This document shows, piece by piece, positions 8,454 to 17,514 of a stretch of DNA of 64,000 bases. Origin of the DNA: Lysinibacillus timonensis (GTDB lineage: Bacteria; Bacillota; Bacilli; Bacillales_A; Planococcaceae); assembly GCF_900291985.1 (NCBI RefSeq), contig NZ_LT985980.1:2820001-2884000 (forward strand). Direction: 5' to 3'. Under the pieces are notes generated by a model, which had not been told where the DNA came from, made no database searches, and worked only from the letters and a program-made list of their open reading frames with translations. The translations under genes were made by a program, and so were the position numbers. Each line of letters begins with the position of its first letter. The first letter of the stretch is position 1.

Positions 8454-10757
8454 ATGCGAATTTTATTTTCAACATTTTGGTTTCTACCTGATATTGGCGG
8501 TGTGAATGCCTATTTGCAGTTACTAAAAGAAAAATATGAAGAGCAAGGACATGAAGTAGATATTCTAGCTCATCACCCAAGCATGAAGAAAATTCACTTG
8601 CTAAATGGTCCTGTCTATGACAAAAAGATACTTCTAAAATATGTGTATGATGAAGTTTATCGATTCTATGAAGAAACAATGCCTTATGTAGTCCCATCTA
8701 TTCGTTGGCAAGAAATTGAAAGATACACATATGAATTAATGACCACTCAATTTGATTTATCCTCATATGACCTGATTCACACGCAAGATATTTTCTCAGC
8801 GATTGCTATATCAAGAGTTAAACCTGCCTCTACTCCACATATAGCTACACTACATGGTTTGGTTGCATATGAAAAAATATTACAAGGAGATATCATTAAA
8901 AAGCAGGGGATTGAATGGGAATATGCTTCTATGCTAGAAAAGTTAGGTGCTACCTCTGCTGATGAAACCATTGTTATTACAGATTGGTTAAAGAATGAAC
9001 TGACAAAACACTTCGATGTCCCTTCACAATCTTTGCATGTAATTCCACACGGGCTTGATATGAACCAATTAAAAATAAAAGCAGAAGTAGAGCCTAAACT
9101 AACCATTTTAGATAGTACTAAGAATCAATTTATTATCGCATGTCCTGCGAGACTTGCTACTGTAAAGGGGCATAACACATTAATAGATGCGCTAAAAATT
9201 CTCAAACTGCATATAGATCAATTTATCTGTTTATTTATCGGAGACGGTCCACTGGAAACGGAATTAAAACAATTATGTGAAAAGCATCAGGTTCAAGATT
9301 TCGTCTCATTTTTAGGTCAAAGAGATGATGTACCAGCAATCATTAAAAATGCAGATTGTGTCGTCTTACCTTCTTTACAGGAAAATCATCCTTTTGTCAT
9401 CATGGAAGGACAGACCCTAGGTAAAACAGTTGTAGCTTCTAATGTTGGCGGCATTCCTGAAATGATTGAGGACGGTAAGTCAGGATTACTATTTGAAAAA
9501 CAAAACAGTGAGCAATTGGCAGACATCTTACTTCGATTAATGAGGAACCCTTCATGGAATCAAAAAATAGGAGAACAAAGTAAGATTTGGGCGCATGAAC
9601 ATTGGTCCTTAGAACTCTTAGCTGGTAGAACATTCCAGGTTTATAAAAAAGCGATAGAAAAAGTCGATAAACGTAAACCAGAAGAAATACAATCTAGAAG
9701 GGAACCGTCCGAATTGTTCTCCTTTCCTCCTTTACTATTGTCCAATACCCCGGCATGGGAAAAAGCTGCGGACAATTTGCCGATAGATTATAAACTACCC
9801 GATCGGCGACTAATACAATTTTTTCAACAATCATCTTTTGCAAAAATGTTTCATGAGAATGCGCAGGAGGGCATCGTAACGGGAACAGGTGCAGAGCCAA
9901 CAAATAATTCTGTGACAGAAATAGTTCCAGCTTTAGATTCATCCGTTGTAAATGGGGGGAATCGAAATATTTTAAATCCAAGGATTTGTATTGTTATTTT
10001 AGCTCATGAAAAAGAGGAAGTATTAAAAAATCAAATTGAAAATATAAGAAGATTTGTACCGAATAGTACGATTGTGTTGTTTAATAGTAGCTTAGATGAA
10101 GATTTTGGGAAAAGTCTTGGTATTCCTATATGTCCTAAAAGCAGGCACTTGCAAATGAATGAAATAGCTACAGTGTTAAAGGATGTTATCGATTGGTTAC
10201 CACAAACTTCAATTGAATACGATTTCCTGATGTATATGGACTCGGACATGATGTTTATTCGTTCAGGTTTTTTGGATTTTTTACAGAAGATCATGAGTAG
10301 ATATGATGCTGTTGGAATTAATATGGGGATTCAACGTAGTCCAGAAGACGTTCCTCATTGGATACCTGGTCAACAAATGTGGAGTGATCAGCAACGATGG
10401 GTGCCACTCTTCGACATGAAGCAAATTTGCGGAACGCTTAACTCAATGCAAGTTTATCGGAAAGCGATTGTAGACCAAATGTTTACTGGCATTAATCGTG
10501 AAAAATTAGATCAGTTCATTCAGAATTCGAATGTATTTGCACTTGAGGAGATATTGTTCGCTACACTTGCTTTAAGAGCGGGCGCAAAAATTTGCTCCTA
10601 TCCCTATTACACTACTGAATTTGTACGGTTAGGCAATCCATTAAGTATTGAGGAAGTGAAGGAAGCTTTGAAAGATGAGGTATATTTTGTACATCCGATT
10701 GCTCGTGATCTTTCTGATCCGGCACGTCAATTCATTACAAATGAACTTTTGTCCTGA
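8454..10757 (+). CDS. Two-domain glycosyltransferase (GT4 plus GT-A-like DSD domain)
   Basis: This 767-residue cytoplasmic protein appears to be a fusion. The first ~400 residues are a GT-B, family-4 transferase: GGVNAYLQLLKEKYEEQGHEV near the N-terminus, the nucleotide-binding region IPHGLDM, and LPSLQENHPFVIMEGQTLGK with the E-x7-E type site. After a linker, residues ~510-767 begin PRICIVILAHEKEEV and carry a metal-binding DSD (about 596-598) in LMYMDSDMMF, as in GT-A enzymes. I take the ATG at 8454, spaced properly from AAAGGGTGAG; an in-frame GTG 9 bases earlier overlaps that site. It stands alone, and the glycan and acceptor are unknown. Confidence 0.75.
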   Translation: MRILFSTFWFLPDIGGVNAYLQLLKEKYEEQGHEVDILAHHPSMKKIHLLNGPVYDKKILLKYVYDEVYRFYEETMPYVVPSIRWQEIERYTYELMTTQFDLSSYDLIHTQDIFSAIAISRVKPASTPHIATLHGLVAYEKILQGDIIKKQGIEWEYASMLEKLGATSADETIVITDWLKNELTKHFDVPSQSLHVIPHGLDMNQLKIKAEVEPKLTILDSTKNQFIIACPARLATVKGHNTLIDALKILKLHIDQFICLFIGDGPLETELKQLCEKHQVQDFVSFLGQRDDVPAIIKNADCVVLPSLQENHPFVIMEGQTLGKTVVASNVGGIPEMIEDGKSGLLFEKQNSEQLADILLRLMRNPSWNQKIGEQSKIWAHEHWSLELLAGRTFQVYKKAIEKVDKRKPEEIQSRREPSELFSFPPLLLSNTPAWEKAADNLPIDYKLPDRRLIQFFQQSSFAKMFHENAQEGIVTGTGAEPTNNSVTEIVPALDSSVVNGGNRNILNPRICIVILAHEKEEVLKNQIENIRRFVPNSTIVLFNSSLDEDFGKSLGIPICPKSRHLQMNEIATVLKDVIDWLPQTSIEYDFLMYMDSDMMFIRSGFLDFLQKIMSRYDAVGINMGIQRSPEDVPHWIPGQQMWSDQQRWVPLFDMKQICGTLNSMQVYRKAIVDQMFTGINREKLDQFIQNSNVFALEEILFATLALRAGAKICSYPYYTTEFVRLGNPLSIEEVKEALKDEVYFVHPIARDLSDPARQFITNELLS

Positions 10758-10870
10758 CCATACTCTTCATGCTTTATATCAAAATTAATAAAATTACTTT
10801 AGTAACAGGGGGGGCTAGTTTTATAACAATACGTTCCAGCTAATAGAGGCTAATCGCTATTTAATTATCG

Positions 10871-10903
10871 GGACTTTCCTAGGGAATTTGGAAAGTGTTT
10901 TTT
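10871..10903 (+). terminator. Terminator downstream of the glycosyltransferase gene
   Basis: ACTTTCC (10873-10879) pairs with GGAAAGT (10890-10896), followed by GTTTTTT. It lies about 115 bases past the stop codon. Confidence 0.65.
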
Positions 10904-10982
10904 ATATTAATTGGTTTTTCTTTAGGCCAAGGGTTGGAGATTTTTGGGGAAGCAGTAGATGTTATTAGCTAGCTTTCTGTTG

Positions 10983-11010
10983 TTGACAATTCTAAAAGAA
11001 TGGGTAAAAT
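10983..11010 (+). promoter_or_regulatory. Sigma-A promoter of the tyrS leader
   Basis: TTGACA (10983-10988), 16 bases, TAAAAT (11005-11010). Transcription would begin near 11017, at the head of the T-box leader. Confidence 0.65.
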
Positions 11011-11016
11011 AAGTAT

Positions 11017-11345
11017 CAATTAATATCTGCATAACGAAGATTTGTTTTCAACATTTCGGAGTATAAGAATCAAAGGCTATGATAAGAACGAGTAGCAATC
11101 ATGTAAACAGACAGAAAGCAACCGGTTGATGAGAGGTGCATGTTGAGTGATTGTGAATACATCTTGGAGCTGTGTACCGAAACGGATTCCTTAGTAGGCT
11201 ACACCGGTTAAGCACCCGTAATCTTGTGCTAAAGTATCGTCAAATGACTGTACTTTCAAAGGTAAGTAATGTGAATTACTTACAAATTAAGGTGGTAACA
11301 CGAGATGAATCGTCCTTTTGGTTAATCCAAAAGGGCGTTTTTTTT
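11017..11345 (+). promoter_or_regulatory. T-box leader (tRNA-Tyr responsive) with terminator
   Basis: The roughly 330-base leader contains the T-box core AAGGTGGTAACACG (11289-11302). Its TGGT would pair with the uncharged tRNA acceptor end, matching discriminator A. It is followed by an intrinsic terminator whose arms CGTCCTTTTGG (11311-11321) and CCAAAAGGGCG (11326-11336) precede a T8 run. In stem I a GTGAATAC stretch places TAC (11158-11160) as the probable tyrosine specifier codon. Uncharged tRNA-Tyr should stabilise the antiterminator and allow tyrS transcription. Confidence 0.9.
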
Positions 11346-11409
11346 ATCTAAAACCTTGTTTCTTATAGAACTTGCAATATTAGCAATAATATTCCAAGGA
11401 GATGTTAGT

Positions 11410-12624
11410 ATGTTTTGTAAACCTGAAGAACAATTGAAAATCATTCTGAAAGGTGCTCACCAAGTAGTTGACCAGGAAGAGTTGTTAGCAAAACTAGAGA
11501 AATCCTACCAATCTCAAACACCGTTAACAATTAAATTAGGGCTTGACCCGTCAGCACCAGATATCCACTTAGGGCATGCAGTTGTTTTAAGAAAAATAAA
11601 ACAACTGCAGGATTTAGGGCATCAAGTGATCATTATTATCGGTGACTTTACTGGGCGAATTGGTGACCCTACAGGGAAAGCAAAAGGTCGCGCGGCTTTA
11701 AGTGATGGACAGGTGAAAACCAATGCAAAAACGTACTGTGAACAAATCTTTAAAGTGCTAGATTCGGAAAAAACGATGGTTCGTTTTAATAGTGAATGGC
11801 TATCAAAATTAACATTCGAAGAAGTCATTAAACTTGCTGCAACGACTTCCGTTGCAAGAATATTAGAACGTGATGATTTCCAAAAACGCTACAACAACCA
11901 AGTGCCGATTGGTATCCATGAATTCTTCTATCCACTAATGCAAGCGTACGATTCGGTAGAGATTAAGGCTGATATCGAACTAGGTGGTACAGATCAAACA
12001 TTTAATGTGTTAATGGGCCGTACACTTCAAAAACATTGGGGGTTAGAAAAACAGGTGGCTATTTTTATGCCATTACTTGAAGGTCTTGATGGAGTAGAGA
12101 AAATGAGTAAAAGTTTAGGAAATTATATAGGGGTTCATGAGCCAGCAGAAGTTATGTTAAAAAAAGTGATGGAAGTACCGGATGAACTCATTATCAAATA
12201 CTTTGAATTAGCAACCGACGAACATCCTGACGAAATCGATAAGATCAAACAGGCACTTAACCAAGGAGCGAACCCGAGAGATATTAAAATGAAATTGGCT
12301 GAAATCATTACGAATTTATATTGGGGGGAGGAAGAAACAAAAAGGGCGATAGCATATTTTGAAACTGTTTTTACTAGAAAAGACATACCGGACGATATTC
12401 CAGAATTACTCATCGAACTTGGAGCGGAGACAGTACAAGATATCATCCCACAGCTAATTGAAAAAGGATTCGTCAAAAGTAAAAGCGAATTTATACGATT
12501 GATAAAACAAAACGGAGTCCAATTAAACAAAGAAAAGTTAAGTGAAGATGATCTTGACCGTGTATTAATGAATCAAGAAGTATTACGAATTGGTAAAAAA
12601 CGATTTATACGTTTAATTAAATAG
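11410..12624 (+). CDS. tyrS: Tyrosyl-tRNA synthetase (TyrZ-like subgroup)
   Basis: This 404-residue class I synthetase attaches tyrosine to tRNA-Tyr in the cytoplasm. The HIGH-type motif is HLGH (53-56) and the KMSKS loop is at 231-235. GDFTGRIGDPTGK and ELGGTDQTFNVLMGR are tyrosine and ATP-site segments, and the C-terminal ~65 residues are an S4-type RNA-binding domain. The LGLDPSAPDIHLGH form places it with the TyrZ subgroup rather than the TyrS type with HIGH. The ATG at 11410 follows AAGGAGATG, and the T-box leader upstream gives tyrosine-limitation control. Confidence 0.95.
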   Translation: MFCKPEEQLKIILKGAHQVVDQEELLAKLEKSYQSQTPLTIKLGLDPSAPDIHLGHAVVLRKIKQLQDLGHQVIIIIGDFTGRIGDPTGKAKGRAALSDGQVKTNAKTYCEQIFKVLDSEKTMVRFNSEWLSKLTFEEVIKLAATTSVARILERDDFQKRYNNQVPIGIHEFFYPLMQAYDSVEIKADIELGGTDQTFNVLMGRTLQKHWGLEKQVAIFMPLLEGLDGVEKMSKSLGNYIGVHEPAEVMLKKVMEVPDELIIKYFELATDEHPDEIDKIKQALNQGANPRDIKMKLAEIITNLYWGEEETKRAIAYFETVFTRKDIPDDIPELLIELGAETVQDIIPQLIEKGFVKSKSEFIRLIKQNGVQLNKEKLSEDDLDRVLMNQEVLRIGKKRFIRLIK

Positions 12625-12644
12625 TTTCATCTATTAGGTACCTA

Positions 12645-12682
12645 AGGGCGCATTTCTACAGTAAGAATGCGCCCGTTTTTTA
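12645..12682 (+). terminator. tyrS terminator (GGGCGC hairpin family)
   Basis: GGGCGCATTTCT (12646-12657) pairs with AGAATGCGCCC (12664-12674), then GTTTTTT. The stem sequence belongs to a recurrent hairpin theme in this window. Confidence 0.88.
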
Positions 12683-12776
12683 TGTAGGGATTGTTATGTG
12701 AAGAGAATAAAGGGAGTTGGATATTTATGTTAAAATATTAGGTATAATGTAGATTCGTTTGATTAGGGGGAGAAGT

Positions 12777-12971
12777 GTGAATAGGGATGTAACAAAAGCT
12801 GCTTTTATTTTGTGGGTATTAATTTTAATTTTTGAAATGACTTGGTTTTATACAAAAATAGGTACGCCTACTTTTACCACGGAAATTATATTTATTGTAA
12901 CCGTAATAGCAACAACAATCGCGGTAGGGGCGTTAGGGCTTAAACTGTTCGGAAATACAAATGACAATTGA
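12777..12971 (+). CDS. Small two-span membrane protein (64 aa)
   Basis: A GTG at 12777 follows AGGGGGAGAAGT at ideal spacing, so upstream in-frame codons are not needed. The 64 residues contain two hydrophobic helices (about residues 7-25 and 35-56) separated by KIGTPTFTTE, with a polar GNTNDN tail. No named family is recognised. The downstream EamA transporter gene begins about 105 bases later, so the two could share a transcript, but nothing indicates a joint function. Confidence 0.6.
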   Translation: MNRDVTKAAFILWVLILIFEMTWFYTKIGTPTFTTEIIFIVTVIATTIAVGALGLKLFGNTNDN

Positions 12972-13076
12972 ACGGCCTACACAAATGAGGAGCTTTAGTG
13001 ATTGTGGCATTCATCGAATGAAGATAGTGGTCATCACATAGAGAGATTGCTTCTTACTCAAAGGGGATTAAATTTT

Positions 13077-13976
13077 ATGGGTTTAAAGGGCTTGTTGTTA
13101 GGTCTATTATTTACGGTTTTATATGCCTCCGGAGCAGTTGCGATGAAATTTGGACTTCAGTCTGCACCACCATTAACACTTGCGACGTTGCGTTTTATTA
13201 TTGCTGGAATGTTGTTGCTAATCTATCTTTATATTTTAAAAAAGGGAACATATCGAATACCAAATAGGAGGGAACTGGGGATTTTATTTTGGTTAGGTTT
13301 ATTAAATACTTCTTTGTTTTTAGGATTGGGGCTAATTGCACTCCAAACCGTTTCATCGGGAATTTTTAACCTTTTTGTGCCTATAAATTCGCTCCTTTTT
13401 GCTCTACTTACTTTTATGTTTTTAGGGCAATCCATTCGAAGAAAGCAATGGGGAGGAATGGTTACTTCTTTTATAGGGTTAATGATTGCTTCTTATCCGT
13501 CATTAATAGGTAGTCATGCTACGATTGGTGGTCTTTTCTTATTAGCTGTTGCGATTTTGTCGATGGCTACAGGGAGTCTAGTATATAAGAAAATGGATTT
13601 ACAGTTACCTTCTATTGTCATTAACACGTGGCAAGTAGTTTTTGGTGGTCTTATTTTAGTCATTCCTACCGTTCTTTTAGAAGCTGGGCAACCCATTACA
13701 GTGGATGTAAATATGATTGGTTATTTACTATGGTCAGTTTTTGCTCTATCAATTTTTAATTTAAGTCTTTGGTTTTACTTGCTAAAAAAAGACGCCATTA
13801 TTGCCAACAATTGGCTGCTTTTAAACCCAGTTGCTGGCTATATTCTAGGTGCCATTTTGTTAGGAGAGCCTATCACTGGGTTTGCTGTAATTGGGACGAC
13901 TCTAGTTTTATTCGGTCTATATTTGTCAGGGAATTTTACGATTCAACCTACCAAGTTATCAAAGTTAGATAGTTAA
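13077..13976 (+). CDS. EamA-family (DMT) metabolite transporter
   Basis: This 299-residue protein has ten hydrophobic helices arranged as two EamA repeats (about residues 5-140 and 150-290). Marks include LLFTVLYASGAVAMKFGL in helix 1, PPLTLATLRFIIAGMLLL in helix 2, and the second-repeat GYILGAILLGEPITGFAVIGT near the end. Such proteins export or import small metabolites or drugs. The ATG at 13077 is preceded by AAAGGGGA; an upstream in-frame start would add a polar stretch without homology to the family. The substrate is unknown. Confidence 0.85.
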   Translation: MGLKGLLLGLLFTVLYASGAVAMKFGLQSAPPLTLATLRFIIAGMLLLIYLYILKKGTYRIPNRRELGILFWLGLLNTSLFLGLGLIALQTVSSGIFNLFVPINSLLFALLTFMFLGQSIRRKQWGGMVTSFIGLMIASYPSLIGSHATIGGLFLLAVAILSMATGSLVYKKMDLQLPSIVINTWQVVFGGLILVIPTVLLEAGQPITVDVNMIGYLLWSVFALSIFNLSLWFYLLKKDAIIANNWLLLNPVAGYILGAILLGEPITGFAVIGTTLVLFGLYLSGNFTIQPTKLSKLDS

Positions 13977-14007
13977 ATGTCTAGCAACATCCGTATTCAT
14001 ACGAATA

Positions 14008-14643
14008 CTAGTCTTTAACGATCAATCCTAATAATGAGGCAAATTGGATGGCTTGATATGATGATACTTTACATCCATTTAGGTCAGTGATCGAAACGGA
14101 TAGAGACTCAAAAGTAGATGTACTAAGATCAATTCCTTTAAGGGATGTTTGTTCAAAGCTTGCTTCGTTCAGATTACATAATTCAAATTCAACTTTCTTT
14201 AGCTTGCAGTCATAGAAATCTGTACTTTGTAATGAAGTATCTTTAAATAGTACTTTTTCAAGTTTTGAATATCCGAATGTAGCTAAGTTCAGTAAAGAGT
14301 TCTCAAATTTAACATTGCCCATTCGAGATTCTGAAAAATTAGTCCCAAGCAGTTTGCTGTTGATAAATTCAACTCTATGAATGGAAGATCGACTCATATT
14401 CACGTTTGATAAATCACAGTTCTCAAAACGGACATCCAACAGATCAATATCACTGAAATCTGTATTCGTAAACTTGCCATTTTTTATTACAGTATTATAT
14501 AGTCGTACGCGATCTAAAGATTCGTCGGTAAACTCAGAGTCAGTTATGATACACATTTCAAGAGTAGGTTCTTCCTCGTATAAAATATCACTGAAATGTT
14601 TAACGGTTAAATCTTGAGGGATTTTAGGATTATCTATTTTCAT
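14008..14643 (-). CDS. Pentapeptide-repeat protein, Qnr-like
   Basis: This 211-residue protein is built almost entirely of pentapeptide repeats with the A(D/N)LXX-type pattern, for example FTNTDFSDIDLLDVRFENCD and LQSTDFYDCKLKKVEFELCN, giving a right-handed quadrilateral beta-helix. The total length and the non-repeat tail (SSYQAIQFASLLGLIVKD) match chromosomal Qnr/MfpA-like proteins, DNA mimics that shield gyrase from quinolones. The start at 14643 is chosen because GAAGGTATAGT precedes that ATG. Gyrase protection is inferred from fold and size; not all pentapeptide proteins do it. Confidence 0.8.
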   Translation of the reverse strand: MKIDNPKIPQDLTVKHFSDILYEEEPTLEMCIITDSEFTDESLDRVRLYNTVIKNGKFTNTDFSDIDLLDVRFENCDLSNVNMSRSSIHRVEFINSKLLGTNFSESRMGNVKFENSLLNLATFGYSKLEKVLFKDTSLQSTDFYDCKLKKVEFELCNLNEASFEQTSLKGIDLSTSTFESLSVSITDLNGCKVSSYQAIQFASLLGLIVKD

Positions 14644-14768
14644 ACTATACCTTCTTCCGACACTGGATTTGCTATGAAGTATATCAAACAATGATGTGGT
14701 CAGCTAATGTTATTTTAGCGATTATCGTTTAAGACGTATTCATTTTCGGACGTGTATAAAGCAAAATA

Positions 14769-14785
14769 TGTCTAATATATAGACA
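14769..14785. promoter_or_regulatory. Short palindrome upstream of the MerR-family gene
   Basis: TGTCTA and TAGACA are separated by 5 bases. The site lies about 100 bases before the MerR-family reading frame and 126 bases before the pentapeptide gene on the other strand. It is a candidate operator only. Confidence 0.3.
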
Positions 14786-14883
14786 AAAACGAAGAGGTCA
14801 AAAAAACAAATGTGTATTTCTTGAAATCTAGAAAACTATTGTTTAAAATAAAAGTATCACGTGACGGTTTGGAGGGTAACACA

Positions 14884-15287
14884 ATGGGATCGAGAAACTA
14901 AAAATTGGTGAACTAGCTGGAAGTACAGGGATAACAAAGCGTACAATCGACTATTACACAAATCTAGGCCTGTTGAAAGCTGAACGTTCTAGTTCTAATT
15001 ACCGTTACTACACATCGGACGCAATAGATCGGCTACATGAAATTGAAGAAATGAAAGCCAATGGCATGAGCTTACAAGAGATTAAACAAAACTTTGATAA
15101 AGAACAAGTATATGAAGAAATCGATATCCAAGAACTTCGTTTACACATGAAAAATCTTCAACATGAGGTCACTACGTTGCTTGAACAAATGAAACAACAA
15201 GAACATTCAACGCAATCGCAGGTCAAAAACAAAGTATCATCAGAATGTACTGCATTAATGCAGTCATTACTATCACTTATAACCTAG
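14884..15287 (+). pseudogene. MerR-family regulator with frameshift just after the start codon
   Basis: An ATG at 14884 with GGAGGGTAACACA before it is the only well-placed start, but its frame stops after five codons. Shifting by one base after ATGGG yields a full MerR protein: IEKLKIGELAGSTGITKRTI, then DYYTNLGLLKAERSSSNYRY, followed by a dimerisation coiled coil. The classic winged helix is therefore intact apart from one missing base in the GGG run at codon 2. Either the gene is inactivated, it uses slippage, or the base is a sequencing error. Its stop codon overlaps the ribosome site of the MpfA-like gene, so the two are cotranscribed. Confidence 0.8.
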
Positions 15288-15327
15288 GAGGTGAAGTCTT
15301 ACTTTTTATAAGTAAGACATTTATTTG
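15286..15327 (+). promoter_or_regulatory. Shine-Dalgarno site bridged to a TTG start by a perfect hairpin
   Basis: AGGAGGTG lies at 15286-15293, yet the TTG start is at 15325. Between them GTCTTACTT (15296-15304) and AAGTAAGAC (15310-15318) form a perfect 9-bp stem with a TTTAT loop. When folded, the effective spacing falls to 8 bases (two before the stem and six after). No in-frame start exists nearer, because a TAA lies at 15313-15315 in that frame. Confidence 0.7.
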
Positions 15328-16635
15328 ACCGCATTGAATTTAACGATCTTTACTGTCTTAATTGCCTTAACTGCGTTTTTCGTTGCGACGGAATTTGCGA
15401 TTGTCAAGGTACGACAAACAAGAATAGATCAATTAGTGGCAGAAGGTAAAAAAGGGGCCCTTGCTGCTAAACATGTAACAACCCATTTAGATGAGTATTT
15501 ATCCGCCTGTCAATTAGGGATTACCGTAACCGCCCTTGGTATTGGTATGGTGGGTGAATCGACATTTGAATTTATTTTACACCCAGCCTTTGAAATGGTT
15601 GGAATTCCAAGTGATTATATTCACTTCTTTACAATTGGTGCGGCTTTCCTCATTGCAACATTTTTACACGTAGTCGTTGGTGAATTAGCACCGAAAACAG
15701 CTGCCATTCAAAAAGCTGAAACGATTACACTATTGTTTGCAAAACCAATTATGATTTTCTATAAAATTCTATATCCATTTATTTGGTTCCTAAATGGATC
15801 AGCTCGAATATTAGTAGGTATTTTTGGAATGAAACCAGCTTCAGAACACGAGCTTTCACATACAGAAGAAGAGTTACGTTTATTGTTAACAGAAAGCTAT
15901 AAAAACGGAGAAATCAATCATAACGAATTAAAATATGTGAACAACGTATTTGAATTTGATGATCGTATTGCTCGTGAAATTATGGTCCCTCGTACTGAAA
16001 TTGTGGCTTTCCATAAGGACGTTACCTATTACGAAGTGTTGACAACGATTCAGGAGCAACGTTATACACGATATCCTATTTATGAGGAGGACCGTGATAA
16101 TATCATAGGGTTTATTAATATAAAAGATTTCTTAACTCAAGGGATGAGTAATCGCATCACGGCAGAAAACTTCCGTTTAGAAAATTTTATTAACCCAGTC
16201 ATTAAAACGATTGAAACAACGCCAATCCAAGATTTACTAACGAAAATGCAAAAAGAACGTACACATATTGCGATTTTGTTAGATGAATATGGCGGAACTT
16301 CTGGTTTAGTTACAGTAGAAGATATTTTAGAAGAATTAGTTGGCGAAATTCGAGACGAATTTGATGATGATGAAGTAGCGCATATCCGAAAAGTGCAGGA
16401 AAACCATTACATTATTCATGCAAAGGTATTGTTAGAAGATGTAGCTAGACTTTTAGGAATAGAACTTGAAAACCCAGATGTCGATACGATTGGTGGATGG
16501 TACTTCACGCAAGATATGGATTTACGTCTAGAAAATAGTATTGAATTTGAAGGTTATACGTTCTCAATCCACGAAAAAGAAGATCATCATTTACAATTCA
16601 TTGAAATAAAACGAACTATAAATCTAGCCGTTTAA
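15325..16635 (+). CDS. MpfA/YhdP-like CNNM transporter with CBS pair
   Basis: This 436-residue membrane protein is of the CNNM/CorC type. The N-terminal DUF21 membrane domain (about residues 1-190) has LIALTAFFVATEFAIVKVR and HVVVGELAPKTAAIQKAE. A CBS pair follows (about 205-335, with MVPRTEIVAFHKD and HIAILLDEYGGTSGLVTVED), then a CorC_HlyC C-terminal domain. The close relative YhdP (MpfA) of B. subtilis exports magnesium. The TTG start aligns in length with that protein. It directly follows the MerR-family gene, and its translation start is bridged by a hairpin, so post-transcriptional control is possible. Confidence 0.9.
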   Translation: MTALNLTIFTVLIALTAFFVATEFAIVKVRQTRIDQLVAEGKKGALAAKHVTTHLDEYLSACQLGITVTALGIGMVGESTFEFILHPAFEMVGIPSDYIHFFTIGAAFLIATFLHVVVGELAPKTAAIQKAETITLLFAKPIMIFYKILYPFIWFLNGSARILVGIFGMKPASEHELSHTEEELRLLLTESYKNGEINHNELKYVNNVFEFDDRIAREIMVPRTEIVAFHKDVTYYEVLTTIQEQRYTRYPIYEEDRDNIIGFINIKDFLTQGMSNRITAENFRLENFINPVIKTIETTPIQDLLTKMQKERTHIAILLDEYGGTSGLVTVEDILEELVGEIRDEFDDDEVAHIRKVQENHYIIHAKVLLEDVARLLGIELENPDVDTIGGWYFTQDMDLRLENSIEFEGYTFSIHEKEDHHLQFIEIKRTINLAV

Positions 16636-16783
16636 CATTAGACCTAAAGAAGGTTTCTATATAAAGGAATGTTCCTTTCATACACTTATAGTAAGGCATT
16701 AATTCTTAACAGGATTACATGCCTTTTTCTAATACGCTAAATGGTGGGGAAGAAAGCCTTTAATCATGAGAGGAGCAAGGCGT

Positions 16784-17410
16784 ATGTATATTCCGAAATA
16801 CTTTCAAGTCAAAAATGTGGAGGAAGTGATGGAATTCATTAAGATTCACTCCTTTGCCACAATCGTCACTACAAAAAAGGGGAAACCCATCGCAACCCAT
16901 CTCCCGTTACAGCTTCACAAAGAGGGGGAGGCGTATTTCATTACTGGACATATGGCATATGGGAATCCCCAATGGCGAACATTTGAAACATGCGAAAGTG
17001 TTCTCGTCATCTTTCAAGGTCCACATGCATACATTTCATCTTCATGGTATGGGCATGAAAACGTACCGACTTGGAACTATCAGGCAGTACATGTGTATGG
17101 CCAGGCTACGATTTTAGATGAAGAGGAGTTAAAGCAAGATCTCACTCATTTATTAGAAAAATATGAGAAATACCGTGAAAATCCAATTTTATGGGATACA
17201 TTATCCCCTCAGCTATTAGAAAAGCAACTAAAAGGAATTATTGGATTTAAAATCAAAGTGGAAGAAATTCAAGCTGCTTATAAACTAAGCCAGAATCGAA
17301 ATGAAGAGGATTATCATAACATCGTTGGAAAATTGCAAGAAGAGGAAGATCTAAACTCCCAACAGATGGCGGAAGTCATGAAAAATGCGATACAAAGAGA
17401 TCATTTGTAA
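16784..17410 (+). CDS. paiB: PaiB-family FMN-binding transcriptional regulator
   Basis: This 208-residue protein has the PaiB split-barrel flavin-binding fold. The start MYIPKYFQVKNVEEVMEFI and the blocks ATHLPLQL, GHMAYGNPQW, PHAYISSSWY and VPTWNYQAVHVYG are characteristic. PaiB in B. subtilis works with PaiA as a negative regulator of sporulation and degradative-enzyme genes; the regulatory claim for this family rests on that genetics. No PaiA acetyltransferase is adjacent here. The ATG at 16784 follows GAGGAGCAAGG at good spacing; an ATG 18 bases earlier overlaps that site. Confidence 0.9.
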   Translation: MYIPKYFQVKNVEEVMEFIKIHSFATIVTTKKGKPIATHLPLQLHKEGEAYFITGHMAYGNPQWRTFETCESVLVIFQGPHAYISSSWYGHENVPTWNYQAVHVYGQATILDEEELKQDLTHLLEKYEKYRENPILWDTLSPQLLEKQLKGIIGFKIKVEEIQAAYKLSQNRNEEDYHNIVGKLQEEEDLNSQQMAEVMKNAIQRDHL

Positions 17411-17468
17411 GCGTCGGTTTTTAAGGTGATTCATTCAGTTGAAGGGTCTCTTCATACAAAGCATATAG

Positions 17469-17506
17469 AACCAAGAGTAGTTTTCTCAAAGAACTCTTGG
17501 TTTCTT
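17469..17506. terminator. Bidirectional terminator between paiB and the PAS-MCP gene
   Basis: AACCAAGAGT (17469-17478) pairs with ACTCTTGGTT (17493-17502), followed by TCTTT. It lies between convergent genes. Confidence 0.75.
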
Positions 17507-17514
17507 TATGTATA

